This document shows positions 15,644 to 23,861 of a stretch of DNA of 33,983 nt, in pieces. Below the pieces are notes generated by a model. The model was not told the origin of the DNA. It saw only the letters and a list, made by a program, of their open reading frames with translations, and did not search any database. The DNA is taken from contig JBFMFB010000023.1 of the NCBI GenBank assembly GCA_040752115.1, forward strand, positions 1-33,983, in the 5' to 3' direction. The translations under genes were made by a program, and so were the position numbers. The stretch is from JBFMFB01 sp040752115 (GTDB lineage: Bacteria; Pseudomonadota; Gammaproteobacteria; Burkholderiales; Sulfuricellaceae). Every line of letters starts with the position of its first letter. The stretch's first letter is position 1.

Positions 15644-17497
15644 CTACCGCGGCTGGTAATGGAGACTGACAAACAGGTTGGCTCCGGGGGTATTGAAATC
15701 CCGCACCAGTTCGTAGTGTTTGTCGAAGATGTTGTTGATCCGCCCGCGCAACGTCAGCTCTTTGGTCAGGGCATAGCCGGCGGTCAGGTTGACGATGCCG
15801 TACCCTCCCATCTTCTGGGTGTTTCCCGTGTCGTTGTACCTTTCTCCGGAGAACAACAGCTCGCCCCCCCAACTCCAGGAGTCCGACGCATGGTTGAGTT
15901 TGATGCTGCCATGCCGCGTTGCCCGGTTGACCAGAAGCTTGCCGGTGGCGGCATCTTCGGGCCTTTGGGCGGTCAGGTTGGCGCCCAGTTCGTATCCGCC
16001 GATTTCGCCGCGCCACGACAGTTCGATGCCGCGAAGATCGGCCTGGCTGACGTTGAAGGGAACGTAAGTCCAGGAGCCGGGAGGGTTCTCCACCCATGCG
16101 ATCAAATCGGCCACCCGATTGTTGAAATAGATCAGGCTGCCGCGCTGGCGGGCGCTTTCGTAGTGCAGCGCGATTTCGCGGTTGATCGCCCGTTCCGGCT
16201 GCAGGCTCGGGTTGCCCCGGTTGCCCCACGCATCCAGAGGATAGTAAAGATCGTTGAAAGTCGGCGCCTTAAAAGCGGTTCCCGCGCTTGCGCTGGCGCG
16301 CCACTGCGGGGCAAAGCGGTAGCCATACGCCAGCAGGCCGGTGTTCCGGCTGCCGAACTGGGAATTGTCGTCATGCCGGGCATTGGCTTGCAACTGGTGG
16401 TCGCCGAAGCGGTTCTGGTACCCGAGGAAGAGGGAGTTGATGGCGCGGCGGGTTTGGGTGAATACGGCGCTGGACGTTACCTTCTGCTCCAGCCGCTCGA
16501 GCCCCGCCGTAACCAGGCCGTTCCGGAGGGTCACGTCGTGCTGCCAGGAGAGCTGGGTCTGGTCGGTGCGAAACAGCGAGGGGCTGGAAGTGACCGTGTG
16601 CGAATCGTCGGCGGCGCTTCCGAAACGCAGCTGGCTTTCCCAGTTCGATCCGAGACGATTACGGCTGTAGACGGAAAGGGTGGATAGGCGCTGTTCGACG
16701 TAATCATCCCGGAAAACGCCGCCGGTGGTTCGGTCTATCCCGGTTTTGCCCCGGCTGTAGAAAGCCGTCAGGCCGATTTCTTGCCCCGTCGCAACAAGAT
16801 GGGAGAGGGTTCCGGAAAAATTGGTATTGCGGTAGCCGTCCTTGTCCGGGTTGTAGGCAGGGTTCGCGGGGTTGGTGGTGGCCGAGAAACCGTCGCTTTC
16901 GATCTGCCCGCCCTGGAGGCTGAACCGGCTGGCACCGCTTTCTCCGCCGATTCCGCCACTTACCATCCGGGTGGCGTAGGAGCCGGCACCGGCGGATAAA
17001 TTGGGGCGCGGCTTGCCGGATCCTTCTTTGGTGAAAATCTGGATCACACCGCCGATGGCGTCGGCCCCGTAAAGCGCGCTGACCGGGCCGCGCAGGATTT
17101 CCACCCGGTCGATCTGGGCGAGCGGTATCGCTTCCAGGGCGGCGCTGCCCAGGGTGGCGGAATTGACGCGGACGCCGTCAATCAATACCAGGGTATGGCC
17201 GCTGTTCGCGCCGCGCAAGTGCACATTGCTTGCGCTCCCCAAGCCGCCGCTGGTGGTGACTTCCACGCCGGGCTGGTATTGCAGCAACTCGACCAGGGAG
17301 GACTGCCCGGCTCTGGCGATTTCCTCGGCGGTGATGACCGAAATATCGCCGAGCAGAGCGCTGACGGGCTGCGGTGTTCGGGTCGCGGTGACCACGATTT
17401 CCTCGCCGCGGTAAAGCGGGATTTCTTCGGTCGCGGCTTGTGCCGCGGGCGCCAGAATGGCAAGAGCGATCAGACTAAGCTTGAAGGGGGATTTCAT
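15644..17497 (-). CDS. btuB: TonB-dependent vitamin B12 receptor (BtuB)
   Basis: This outer-membrane beta-barrel receptor imports cobalamin or corrinoids using TonB energy. The 617-aa precursor starts with a signal peptide (MKSPFKLSLIALAILAPAAQA). A TonB-box-like EEIVVTATR follows, then a plug domain with LRGANSGHTLVLIDGVRVN and RVEILRGPVSALYGADAIGGVIQIFTK split over about residues 85-150, and a barrel to the end. The C-terminus reads FVSLHYQPR, so the final residue is not the usual aromatic. The ATG at 17497 was preferred because GGAAA lies about 7 bases upstream; 17509 is an in-frame alternative. A cobalamin riboswitch lies upstream on the same strand, and cob genes follow directly. Confidence 0.93.
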   Translation of the reverse strand: MKSPFKLSLIALAILAPAAQAATEEIPLYRGEEIVVTATRTPQPVSALLGDISVITAEEIARAGQSSLVELLQYQPGVEVTTSGGLGSASNVHLRGANSGHTLVLIDGVRVNSATLGSAALEAIPLAQIDRVEILRGPVSALYGADAIGGVIQIFTKEGSGKPRPNLSAGAGSYATRMVSGGIGGESGASRFSLQGGQIESDGFSATTNPANPAYNPDKDGYRNTNFSGTLSHLVATGQEIGLTAFYSRGKTGIDRTTGGVFRDDYVEQRLSTLSVYSRNRLGSNWESQLRFGSAADDSHTVTSSPSLFRTDQTQLSWQHDVTLRNGLVTAGLERLEQKVTSSAVFTQTRRAINSLFLGYQNRFGDHQLQANARHDDNSQFGSRNTGLLAYGYRFAPQWRASASAGTAFKAPTFNDLYYPLDAWGNRGNPSLQPERAINREIALHYESARQRGSLIYFNNRVADLIAWVENPPGSWTYVPFNVSQADLRGIELSWRGEIGGYELGANLTAQRPEDAATGKLLVNRATRHGSIKLNHASDSWSWGGELLFSGERYNDTGNTQKMGGYGIVNLTAGYALTKELTLRGRINNIFDKHYELVRDFNTPGANLFVSLHYQPR

Positions 17498-17588
17498 CGT
17501 ATTTTCCATCGTTCGGCAGCGACCCCGCTTGCCGTGAGTGATGACAATGGAAATACCTCGAGAATGGCGCAAAGCAACCACTTCGGCT

Positions 17589-17775
17589 TACCGTCACCCC
17601 GCGGTATTTCCGTATGGTTCTGGGCCGGTCTCCGGGCTCGTGAAAAAACGCATCGCCTTCCCATGGCTTGCGCCACAGTGGCATGTCGATGCGTTCGCGC
17701 TCACTTACCGTTGCGGGGGCAGCACAGGCCTTGCCCATTGATCGGGCGCACCTGTTTCCCGTTTAACCCGTCTGC
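17589..17775 (-). promoter_or_regulatory. Cobalamin riboswitch
   Basis: Read on the minus strand, this leader has the hallmarks of a cobalamin riboswitch in order: TTAAACGGGAAACAGGTG (from about 17767), GCCTGTGCTGCCCCCGCAAC, GCCACTGTGG, GGGAAGGC, and a B12-box-like GAGCCCGGAGACCGGCC (around 17640). A short hairpin, TACCG/CGGTA at 17589-17606, carries GCGGGG in its loop. This complements CCCCGC in the L5 loop (17713-17718), as expected for the L5-L13 kissing interaction. It sits about 90 bp before the btuB start and should lower btuB-cobUTS expression when adenosylcobalamin or another cobalamin is plentiful. Whether control is of translation or of termination cannot be decided by eye; no clear U-tract terminator is visible. 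Confidence 0.93.
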
Positions 17776-17890
17776 GGAAGGCAGGGCGGGCACCTGGAAC
17801 GTGGCGGCATTCTACCAAAATGCGGCCCAATCCGTCTTGAACTTCTTGCGGCCATTGGGGAAGTGGCGAAATTTTGCTATTGTTCGCGTC

Positions 17891-18967
17891 ATGCTTAAAG
17901 ACGCCATCGACCTGTCCGTCCTGCGCCGCGTGCTGGTCATCAAGCTGCGCCACCACGGCGACGTGCTGCTGACCTCCCCGGTGTTCAGCGTGTTGAAGAA
18001 CCACGCGCCGCACCTGGAACTCGATGCGCTGGTGTATGCGGATACGGCGGAGATGCTGGGCGATCACCCGGCCATCAGCCAGGTGCATGCCATCGACCGG
18101 GGATGGAAAGAGCAGGGGGCAATGCGGCAGGCGCGGGCCGAATGGCGGCTGCTGGCGGCGCTGCGCGCACGCGAATACGATCTGATCGTCCACCTCACCG
18201 ACCACCCGCGCGGCGCGTGGCTGAAGCGGCTCACCGGCGCGCGCTGGGCCGTCGCTCCAAAGTCTCAGGGCAAAGGGCGCTTCTGGCAAAACAGCTTCAC
18301 CCACTTCTATCCTGCTCCCCGCGGCAAGCCGCGCCATACCGTGGAACTGAACCTCGACGCGCTGCGCCGCATCGGCATTTATCCCGGCGAGGAGGAACGC
18401 AGGCTCGTCCTGGAACCGGGCGAGGCGGCCCATGCCTGGGTGCGCGGCCTGATGGCCAAGCATGGCCTGGGGGAAAAGCAGTTCATCCATCTTCATCCGG
18501 CTTCGCGCTGGCTGTTCAAGTGCTGGCCGGCCGAAAAAGTGACCGGGCTGATCGCGGCCCTGCAGCAGCAGGGGCATAACATCGTCGTCACGGGCGCGCC
18601 GGACGCGGCGGAGCTGCGCATGATCGAGGCTATCCTCGAGCCGTTGCCGCAGCCGGTGGTGAATCTGGCGGGACGGCTCAGCCTGAAGCAGCTCGCCGCG
18701 CTGACCTCCCGCGCGCGCTGTTTCGTCGGCGTGGATTCGGCGCCGATGCACATTGCCGCCGCCATGCAGACGCCCACCGTGGCGCTGTTCGGCCCCAGCG
18801 GAGACAGGGAATGGGGGCCGTGGATGGTGCCGAGCCGCGTGATCGTCTCGAACCACACCTGCCGTCCCTGCGGCAACGACGGCTGCGGCGGCGGCAAGAT
18901 CAGCGAATGCCTGACCGTGCTCCCGGTGGAGCGGGTGCTCGGCGCGATACGGGAGCTTGTGGCTTGA
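17891..18967 (+). CDS. ADP-heptose:LPS heptosyltransferase (GT9, WaaQ-like)
   Basis: This is probably an inner-core lipopolysaccharide heptosyltransferase working at the cytoplasmic face of the inner membrane. The 358-aa product has the GT9 layout: VLVIKLRHHGDVLLTSPV at residues 14-31, where GD is the conserved pair, then in the C-terminal half LHPASRWLFKCWP (heptosyltransferase III-like), VVTGAPDAAE, NLAGRLSLKQLAAL and FVGVDSAPMHIAAAMQTPTVALFG split across about residues 255-305. Cysteines near the end (HTCRPCGNDGCGGG) are also usual in WaaQ-like proteins. The ATG at 17891 was chosen by homology; the frame upstream crosses the antisense riboswitch. A GT4 transferase follows after 139 bp. Confidence 0.88.
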   Translation: MLKDAIDLSVLRRVLVIKLRHHGDVLLTSPVFSVLKNHAPHLELDALVYADTAEMLGDHPAISQVHAIDRGWKEQGAMRQARAEWRLLAALRAREYDLIVHLTDHPRGAWLKRLTGARWAVAPKSQGKGRFWQNSFTHFYPAPRGKPRHTVELNLDALRRIGIYPGEEERRLVLEPGEAAHAWVRGLMAKHGLGEKQFIHLHPASRWLFKCWPAEKVTGLIAALQQQGHNIVVTGAPDAAELRMIEAILEPLPQPVVNLAGRLSLKQLAALTSRARCFVGVDSAPMHIAAAMQTPTVALFGPSGDREWGPWMVPSRVIVSNHTCRPCGNDGCGGGKISECLTVLPVERVLGAIRELVA

Positions 18968-18996
18968 ACAGCCAAGGCACCAAGGAAAATCAAATA

Positions 18997-19070
18997 GACA
19001 GGATTAACAGGATTTTCAGGATTCACAAGAAAAAATCCTGTCAATCCTGGGAAATCCTGTTAATCCTGTC
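18997..19070. repeat. GACAGGATT inverted repeat
   Basis: Perfect 18-bp arms, GACAGGATTAACAGGATT (18997-19014) and its complement (19053-19070), lie 38 bp apart. Further AGGATT / AATCCT copies lie in between, so each arm is itself a short direct repeat. It occupies most of the spacer between the heptosyltransferase and the next glycosyltransferase. The long stem could fold in RNA and weaken read-through, but no function is shown by the sequence. Confidence 0.8.
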
Positions 19071-19106
19071 TGTTCTCCGCCCCTGGCTCTGGGCGGGTGG
19101 CCAGGC

Positions 19107-20240
19107 ATGAAGCCGTTGAAAATCGCCCTCATCCGCCAGCGCTACACCGCCTTCGGCGGCGCCGAGCGCTTCGTCGCCCGCGCCATGGAAGCGCTGAAGG
19201 CGCAAGGCGCCGAGCTCACCATCGTCACCCGGCAGTGGACGCCCGACAATGAAACCCGGGCGCTGATCTGCAATCCGTTCTACCTCGGCAGCCTGTGGCG
19301 CGACTGGAGCTTTGCGCGCTGCGTCGGCCGCACGCTGGCGCGGCGTGATTTCGATCTGGTGCAGTCCCACGAGCGGATTGCCTGCTGCGACGTTTACCGC
19401 GCGGGCGACGGCGTGCACCGCGAGTGGCTGGCCCAGCGCCGGCGCGTCCTCGGCCGGCTCGCCCGGCTCGGTATTGCGCTCAATCCCTATCACCGCTACG
19501 TGCTCGCGGCCGAAAAGAGGCTGTTCGGAAGCCCGCGGCTGAAGGCCGTGATCTGCAATTCCAACATGGTGAAAGAGGAAATCCGGCATTATTTCGATGT
19601 GCCGGAGGCCAAGCTGCATGTGATCTACAGCGGTGTGGACACGACTGCCTTCCATCCCGGCCTGAAAGCCTTGCATCGCGAACCTGTCCGGCGGCAATTC
19701 GGCATTCCGTCCGATGCGCCGCTGTTTCTGTACGTCGGCTCCGGCTTCGAGCGCAAGGGGCTGCCGGCGCTGCTGGAAGCCCTCTCCGGCTTGCCTGACA
19801 ACGCGCATCTGCTGGTGGTGGGTAAGGACAAAAGGCTCGACGCGTTCCAGGCACGGGCGGAAAAGCTCGGCCTCGCGCAGCGCGCACATTTCGCCGGCGG
19901 ACAACGGGACGTGGGGCCGTTCTACGGCGCAGCCGACATGCTGGTGTTGCCGACCCTGTACGATCCATTTCCCAATGTGGCGCTGGAAGCCTTCGCCTGC
20001 GGCCTGCCGGTGCTTACCAGCACCAAGAGCGGCGCGGCGGAGTTCATCCGCGAGGGGGAGAACGGCTACGTCTGCGATGCGCTGGATGTGGCGCGGCTGC
20101 GCGCGCTGATGGCGGAATTCAGCGCCTTTCCCGAAAGCCGGCGGGCGGAAATGTCGGCCGCCGCGCGCGCGACGGTGGAGAATTGCACCCTGGAAGCGAT
20201 GAGCGAACGGCTGATCGGGCTCTATGGCAGCCTGCTGTAG
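19107..20240 (+). CDS. Glycosyltransferase family 4, WaaG-like
   Basis: This is a GT-B fold glycosyltransferase of 377 aa, probably adding a hexose to the LPS core, as its heptosyltransferase neighbour suggests. The N-terminus IALIRQRYTAFGGAERF has the GG-A acceptor loop typical of WaaG-like enzymes. The DLVQSHERI and VICNSNMVKEEI segments are also typical of the group. The donor domain has VGSGFERKGLPALLEAL and PFPNVALEAFACGLPVLTS near residue 290, with the EX7E glutamates (E at the EAF position). The stop codon at 20238-20240 lies inside the left arm of an inverted repeat. The ribosome site is weak. Confidence 0.87.
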   Translation: MKPLKIALIRQRYTAFGGAERFVARAMEALKAQGAELTIVTRQWTPDNETRALICNPFYLGSLWRDWSFARCVGRTLARRDFDLVQSHERIACCDVYRAGDGVHREWLAQRRRVLGRLARLGIALNPYHRYVLAAEKRLFGSPRLKAVICNSNMVKEEIRHYFDVPEAKLHVIYSGVDTTAFHPGLKALHREPVRRQFGIPSDAPLFLYVGSGFERKGLPALLEALSGLPDNAHLLVVGKDKRLDAFQARAEKLGLAQRAHFAGGQRDVGPFYGAADMLVLPTLYDPFPNVALEAFACGLPVLTSTKSGAAEFIREGENGYVCDALDVARLRALMAEFSAFPESRRAEMSAAARATVENCTLEAMSERLIGLYGSLL

Positions 20241-20326
20241 GATGGGTGGAGGCGCAAGCCGCAACCCACCACCGGGTGGCCGCGCCGGCCTCTTCGATGG
20301 GTTGCGCTGCGCTCCACCCATCCTAC
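20237..20326. repeat. GTAGGATGGGT inverted-repeat element, copy B (convergent junction)
   Basis: The arms GTAGGATGGGTGGA (20237-20250) and TCCACCCATCCTAC (20313-20326) are perfect complements. The left arm begins within the stop codon of the upstream glycosyltransferase. The inside contains GATGGGTTGCGCTGCGC, which matches the inner part of copy C at 25227-25405. The element fills the 96-bp gap between two convergent genes, so a transcript from either side would carry the hairpin. Confidence 0.82.
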
Positions 20327-20336
20327 GTTTCTGCGC

Positions 20337-21038
20337 TTATCCCAGCCTGCGAACTTTCGCCCGGGCGCCGAAAATCGCCTCGCCCACGCGCACGATGGTC
20401 GCGCCTTCGGCGATGGCCGCTTCGAGATCGCCCGACATGCCCATGGAGAGGGTGTCCAGCTGAAAACCTTCGCGGTTGAGCTGCGCCAGCAATTCCCGCA
20501 GCAACCGGAAGCGGCTGCGCTGCAAGGCGGTATCCTCGGTCGGTTCGGGGATGGTCATGAGCCCGCGCAGTTCCAGCCGCGGCAGGGTGCGCACGAAACG
20601 CGCCAGTTCGGGAAGCGCGTGCGGTGCGATGCCGCTCTTGCTTGCTTCGCCGCTGACGTTCACTTGAATGCATACCTGCAGCGGCGGCAGTTCCGCGGGC
20701 CGGGCCTGGGACAGGCGTTCGGCGATCCTGGCGCGGTCCACACCATGCACCCAGGCGAAATGCTCGGCGACGAGGCGGGTCTTGTTGCTCTGGATCGGGC
20801 CGATGAAATGCCATTCCAGCGGCAGGCCGGAGAGTGCTTCGATCTTGGCGACCGCCTCCTGAACATAGCTTTCGCCGAACGCCGTCTGGCCGGTCTCATG
20901 GGCCTCGCGCACGGCTTCGGGCGGCCAGGTCTTGCTCACCGCCAGCAGGCGGATGCTTTCCGCGCTCCGGCCGGCCGCAGTGGCGGCCCGCGCGATGCGC
21001 TGCTTCACGGCTTGCAAGGCTGCAGAAATTGTTGTCAT
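20337..21038 (-). CDS. yggS: YggS-family pyridoxal phosphate homeostasis protein
   Basis: This small cytoplasmic PLP-binding protein keeps free pyridoxal phosphate and amino/keto-acid pools in balance; no enzyme activity is established for the family. The 233-aa product has the alanine-racemase-like barrel motifs LLAVSKTWP (PLP lysine near residue 36), FGESYVQEAVAKI, WHFIGPIQSNK, QVNVSGEASKSG, LRGLMTIPEP and LSMGMSGDLEAAIAEG. It is divergent from pilT with 80 bp between starts, an arrangement common in proteobacteria. Its stop abuts the palindromic element shared with the convergent glycosyltransferase. Confidence 0.95.
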   Translation of the reverse strand: MTTISAALQAVKQRIARAATAAGRSAESIRLLAVSKTWPPEAVREAHETGQTAFGESYVQEAVAKIEALSGLPLEWHFIGPIQSNKTRLVAEHFAWVHGVDRARIAERLSQARPAELPPLQVCIQVNVSGEASKSGIAPHALPELARFVRTLPRLELRGLMTIPEPTEDTALQRSRFRLLRELLAQLNREGFQLDTLSMGMSGDLEAAIAEGATIVRVGEAIFGARAKVRRLG

Positions 21039-21118
21039 AATGGCTCGGGATTTTTACAGATGGCGTGGAATGTGCCGCGCGGCGGCGCTTCTTACCTTTA
21101 CCGGCAGAGGAATTATAA

Positions 21119-22159
21119 ATGGAAATCGCTGACCTGCTCGCCTTCTCGGTCAAGAACAAGGCGTCCGACCTGCACCTGTCGGCCGGGCTGCCGCCCATGA
21201 TCCGCGTCCACGGCGACGTGCGCCGCATCAATGTGGATCCGCTCGACCACAAGGCGGTGCACGGCATGGTGTACGACATCATGAACGACGGCCAGCGCAA
21301 GCACTATGAGGAAAACCTGGAGGCGGACTTCTCGTTCGAGGTGCCCAACCTGGCGCGCTTCCGGGTCAACGCCTTCGTCCAGAACCGCGGCGCGGGCGCG
21401 GTGTTCCGCACCATTCCCTCCAAGGTGCTGACGCTGGAGCAGTTGAACGCTCCGGCGATCTTCACGGAAATCGCCAATCAGCCGCGCGGCATCGTGCTGG
21501 TGACCGGCCCGACCGGCTCCGGCAAATCCACCACCCTGGCGGCGATGATCAACCACATCAACGAAAACGAGCACGGCCACATCCTGACGGTGGAAGACCC
21601 GATCGAATTCGTTCACGAAAGCAAGAAATGCCTGATCAACCAGCGCGAGGTCGGGCCGCACACCCTCTCCTTCAACAATGCGCTGCGTTCGGCGCTGCGC
21701 GAGGACCCCGACGTCATTCTGGTGGGCGAATTGCGCGATCTCGAAACCATCCGCCTCGCGCTCACCGCCGCCGAAACCGGCCACCTGGTGTTCGGCACCC
21801 TGCACACCAGTTCCGCCGCCAAGACCATCGACCGGGTGGTGGACGTGTTCCCGGCAGCGGAAAAGGAAATGGTGCGTTCGATGCTGTCGGAAAGCCTGCG
21901 CGCGGTGATCTCCCAGACCCTGCTCAAGACCAAGGACGGCAGCAGCCGGGTGGCGGCGCACGAGATCATGATCGGCACACCCGCGATCCGCAACCTGATC
22001 CGGGAAAACAAGATCGCGCAGATGTATTCCGCGATCCAGACCGGCCAGAACGTGGGCATGCAGACCCTGGACCAGAACCTGACCGACCTGGTGCGGCGCA
22101 ACATCATCTCCTCCGCGGAGGCGCGCGGCAAGGCGGCGAACAAGGATGCATTCGCCTGA
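21119..22159 (+). CDS. pilT: Type IV pilus retraction ATPase PilT
   Basis: This hexameric secretion-type ATPase depolymerises type IV pili, driving twitching motility. It acts in the cytoplasm at the pilus base. The 346-aa product has an N-terminal PAS-like domain starting with LLAFSVKNKASDLHLSAG, Walker A GPTGSGKST near residues 130-138, an Asp-box (EDPIEFVH), Walker B VILVGELRD near 199, a His box ETGHLVFGTLHT, and the PilT-specific AIRNLIRE followed by the C-terminal helix. GAGG lies 8 bases before the ATG. pilU follows in the same direction after 213 bp filled mostly by an inverted repeat. Confidence 0.96.
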   Translation: MEIADLLAFSVKNKASDLHLSAGLPPMIRVHGDVRRINVDPLDHKAVHGMVYDIMNDGQRKHYEENLEADFSFEVPNLARFRVNAFVQNRGAGAVFRTIPSKVLTLEQLNAPAIFTEIANQPRGIVLVTGPTGSGKSTTLAAMINHINENEHGHILTVEDPIEFVHESKKCLINQREVGPHTLSFNNALRSALREDPDVILVGELRDLETIRLALTAAETGHLVFGTLHTSSAAKTIDRVVDVFPAAEKEMVRSMLSESLRAVISQTLLKTKDGSSRVAAHEIMIGTPAIRNLIRENKIAQMYSAIQTGQNVGMQTLDQNLTDLVRRNIISSAEARGKAANKDAFA

Positions 22160-22169
22160 AAGCGGATTA

Positions 22170-22322
22170 ACCACGAATGGCACGAATGTTCTCGAATGGC
22201 CACGGACAAAGGTTTACACCACGTCCGGTGTCGCCGGTCGCGAATTCCGGCCCCGCGCGTGCCAGCTCGATCAAGCTCGAAAGCATTCGTGAAAATTCGT
22301 GTTCATTCGTGCCATTCGTGGT
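22170..22322. repeat. CACGAATG inverted-repeat element, copy 1
   Basis: Perfect 19-bp arms, ACCACGAATGGCACGAATG (22170-22188) and its complement (22304-22322), surround a 115-bp centre. Inside the arms, imperfect extra CGAAT / ATTCG units extend the pairing. The element lies in the pilT-pilU spacer and ends about 50 bp before the pilU start, so it may affect how pilT transcripts continue into pilU. Relatives are at 25426-25550 and 26836-26964. Confidence 0.82.
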
Positions 22323-22372
22323 GAATTCCCCCCTTTCCCCTGGCGGTTAACTCAAGAGCTTCTGGAGACCAT

Positions 22373-23509
22373 ATGGAACGCGAACAAGCGCAGAAATTCA
22401 TGCACGACCTGCTACGGCTGATGGTCGCCAAGAAGGCTTCGGACATGTTCATTACCGCCGGCTTTCCGCCCGCGATCAAGATAGACGGCAAGGTGACGCC
22501 GGTTTCCAACCAGACGCTCACGCCGCTGCATACCCAGGAGCTGGCGTTCGCCATCATGAACGCGAAGCAGGCGGCGGAGTTCGAGGCTACCAAGGAATGC
22601 AATTTCGCCATCAGTCCGGCGGAAATCGGCCGCTTTCGCGTCAACGCCTTTGTCCAGCAGGGGCGCGTCGGCCTGGTGCTGCGCACCATCACCACCAAGA
22701 TTCCCAAGCTGGAGGAGATGGGCCTGCCGGAAGTGCTGAAGGACGTGGCGATGACCAAGCGCGGCCTGGTGATCTTCGTCGGCTCCACCGGCTCCGGCAA
22801 ATCCACTTCGCTTGCGGCCTTGCTCGGCTACCGCAATGAGAACAGCCACGGCCACATCATCACCATCGAGGACCCGGTCGAATACGTGCACGACCACAAG
22901 AACTGCATCGTCACCCAGCGCGAAGTCGGGGTAGATACCGAGGACTGGTTCTCCGCCCTGAAAAACACCCTGCGCCAGGCGCCGGACGTGATCCTGATCG
23001 GCGAGATCCGCGACCGCGAAACCATGGACTACGCCATTGCCTTCGCCGAGACCGGCCATCTGTGCCTGTCCACGCTGCACGCCAATAGCGCCAACCAGGC
23101 GCTGGACCGGGTGATCAACTTCTTTCCGGAAGAACGCCGCGCCCAGTTGCTGATGGATCTTTCGCTCAACCTCAGGGCATTCGTCTCGCAGCGCCTAATC
23201 CCGAAGACGGACGGCAAGGGGCGGGTGGCGGCGGTGGAGGTGATGCTCAACTCGCCGCTGATCTCCGACCTGATCTTCAAGGGCGAGGTGCACGGCATCA
23301 AGGAGGTCATGGCCAAATCGCGCGAACTCGGCATGCAGACCTTCGACCAGGCCCTGTTCGATCTCTACGAAGCCGGATTGATCAGCTACGAGGACGCGCT
23401 CAGGAACGCCGACTCGCTCAACGACCTGCGCCTGCGCATCAAGCTCGAGGGCAAGGAATCCAAGGACCGGGACATGATGTCCGGGCTCGACCACCTCGAT
23501 ATCGTTTAG
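22373..23509 (+). CDS. pilU: PilT-like ATPase PilU
   Basis: This is the PilT paralogue that assists pilus retraction and needs PilT for most of its effect in studied species. The 378-aa product starts with a PAS-like region (LLRLMVAKKASDMFITAG). It then has Walker A GSTGSGKST near residue 137, EDPVEYVH, Walker B VILIGEIRDRE near 205 and the His box ETGHLCLSTLHANS. The C-terminus ends with the PilU-like acidic and hydrophobic tail DMMSGLDHLDIV. GGAGA precedes the ATG at a normal distance. It lies directly after pilT and a palindromic spacer. Confidence 0.95.
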   Translation: MEREQAQKFMHDLLRLMVAKKASDMFITAGFPPAIKIDGKVTPVSNQTLTPLHTQELAFAIMNAKQAAEFEATKECNFAISPAEIGRFRVNAFVQQGRVGLVLRTITTKIPKLEEMGLPEVLKDVAMTKRGLVIFVGSTGSGKSTSLAALLGYRNENSHGHIITIEDPVEYVHDHKNCIVTQREVGVDTEDWFSALKNTLRQAPDVILIGEIRDRETMDYAIAFAETGHLCLSTLHANSANQALDRVINFFPEERRAQLLMDLSLNLRAFVSQRLIPKTDGKGRVAAVEVMLNSPLISDLIFKGEVHGIKEVMAKSRELGMQTFDQALFDLYEAGLISYEDALRNADSLNDLRLRIKLEGKESKDRDMMSGLDHLDIV

Positions 23510-23861
23510 CCATTCACCCCGAAGTAACGCGAATTATTGAGTTTCGAAAAAGCAACTGCGCGGCATGGCGCAGTCAGGCTGGTTGTACCGCGACGTTTTT
23601 TGGGCCCCTGCGAGCAACGCAGGGGAGTCGCCCTGCAGCGCGACTTATGACAGGCACTTACGATTTTCAATAACCTTGAACGGCATTCGAACCACGGATG
23701 CGGTTTCCAGGCCAATCCGCTTTCATGCCTTGCCCTTTCCGAAGTTTTCCCAGGGAACCGATTCCGCCGCCCGCTATCCAATTTTGAACCAGCCGGGAAA
23801 ATACACAACGATATCCGGCTCTTCCAGCACACAGGGAGCAATTTCTGGCGGGAGAAACCGC
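23510..23861. other. Non-coding leader region between pilU and the CFA synthase gene
   Basis: This 352-bp gap holds no gene I can support. It contains a small hairpin (ACTGCGC / GCGCAGT, 23555-23574) and a degenerate repeat copy (23611-23672). The remaining 190 bp before the next start show no recognisable motif. The reading frame of the downstream gene stays open through most of it, but the text has no family resemblance and the good ribosome site lies at its far end. The hairpin is GC-rich with a 6-base loop but no T-run, so a terminator for pilU is only possible. Confidence 0.6.
23611..23672. repeat. Degenerate copy 2 of the intergenic repeat at 20-282
   Basis: The sequence CGAGCAACGCAGGG at the left, and GCGCGAC-TATG-CAGGCACTTA followed by TCAATA at the right, closely match 104-118 and about 243-280 in copy 1. 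The middle part with the long GTTACC hairpin, present in copy 1, is missing here, so this looks like an internally deleted copy. It sits in the leader of the CFA synthase gene. Confidence 0.65.

Noticed and set aside
23555..23574. Hairpin after pilU as a rho-independent terminator
   Set aside because: The stem is only 7 bp and no T-run follows on the plus strand, so I mention it in the gap entry but do not call it a terminator.
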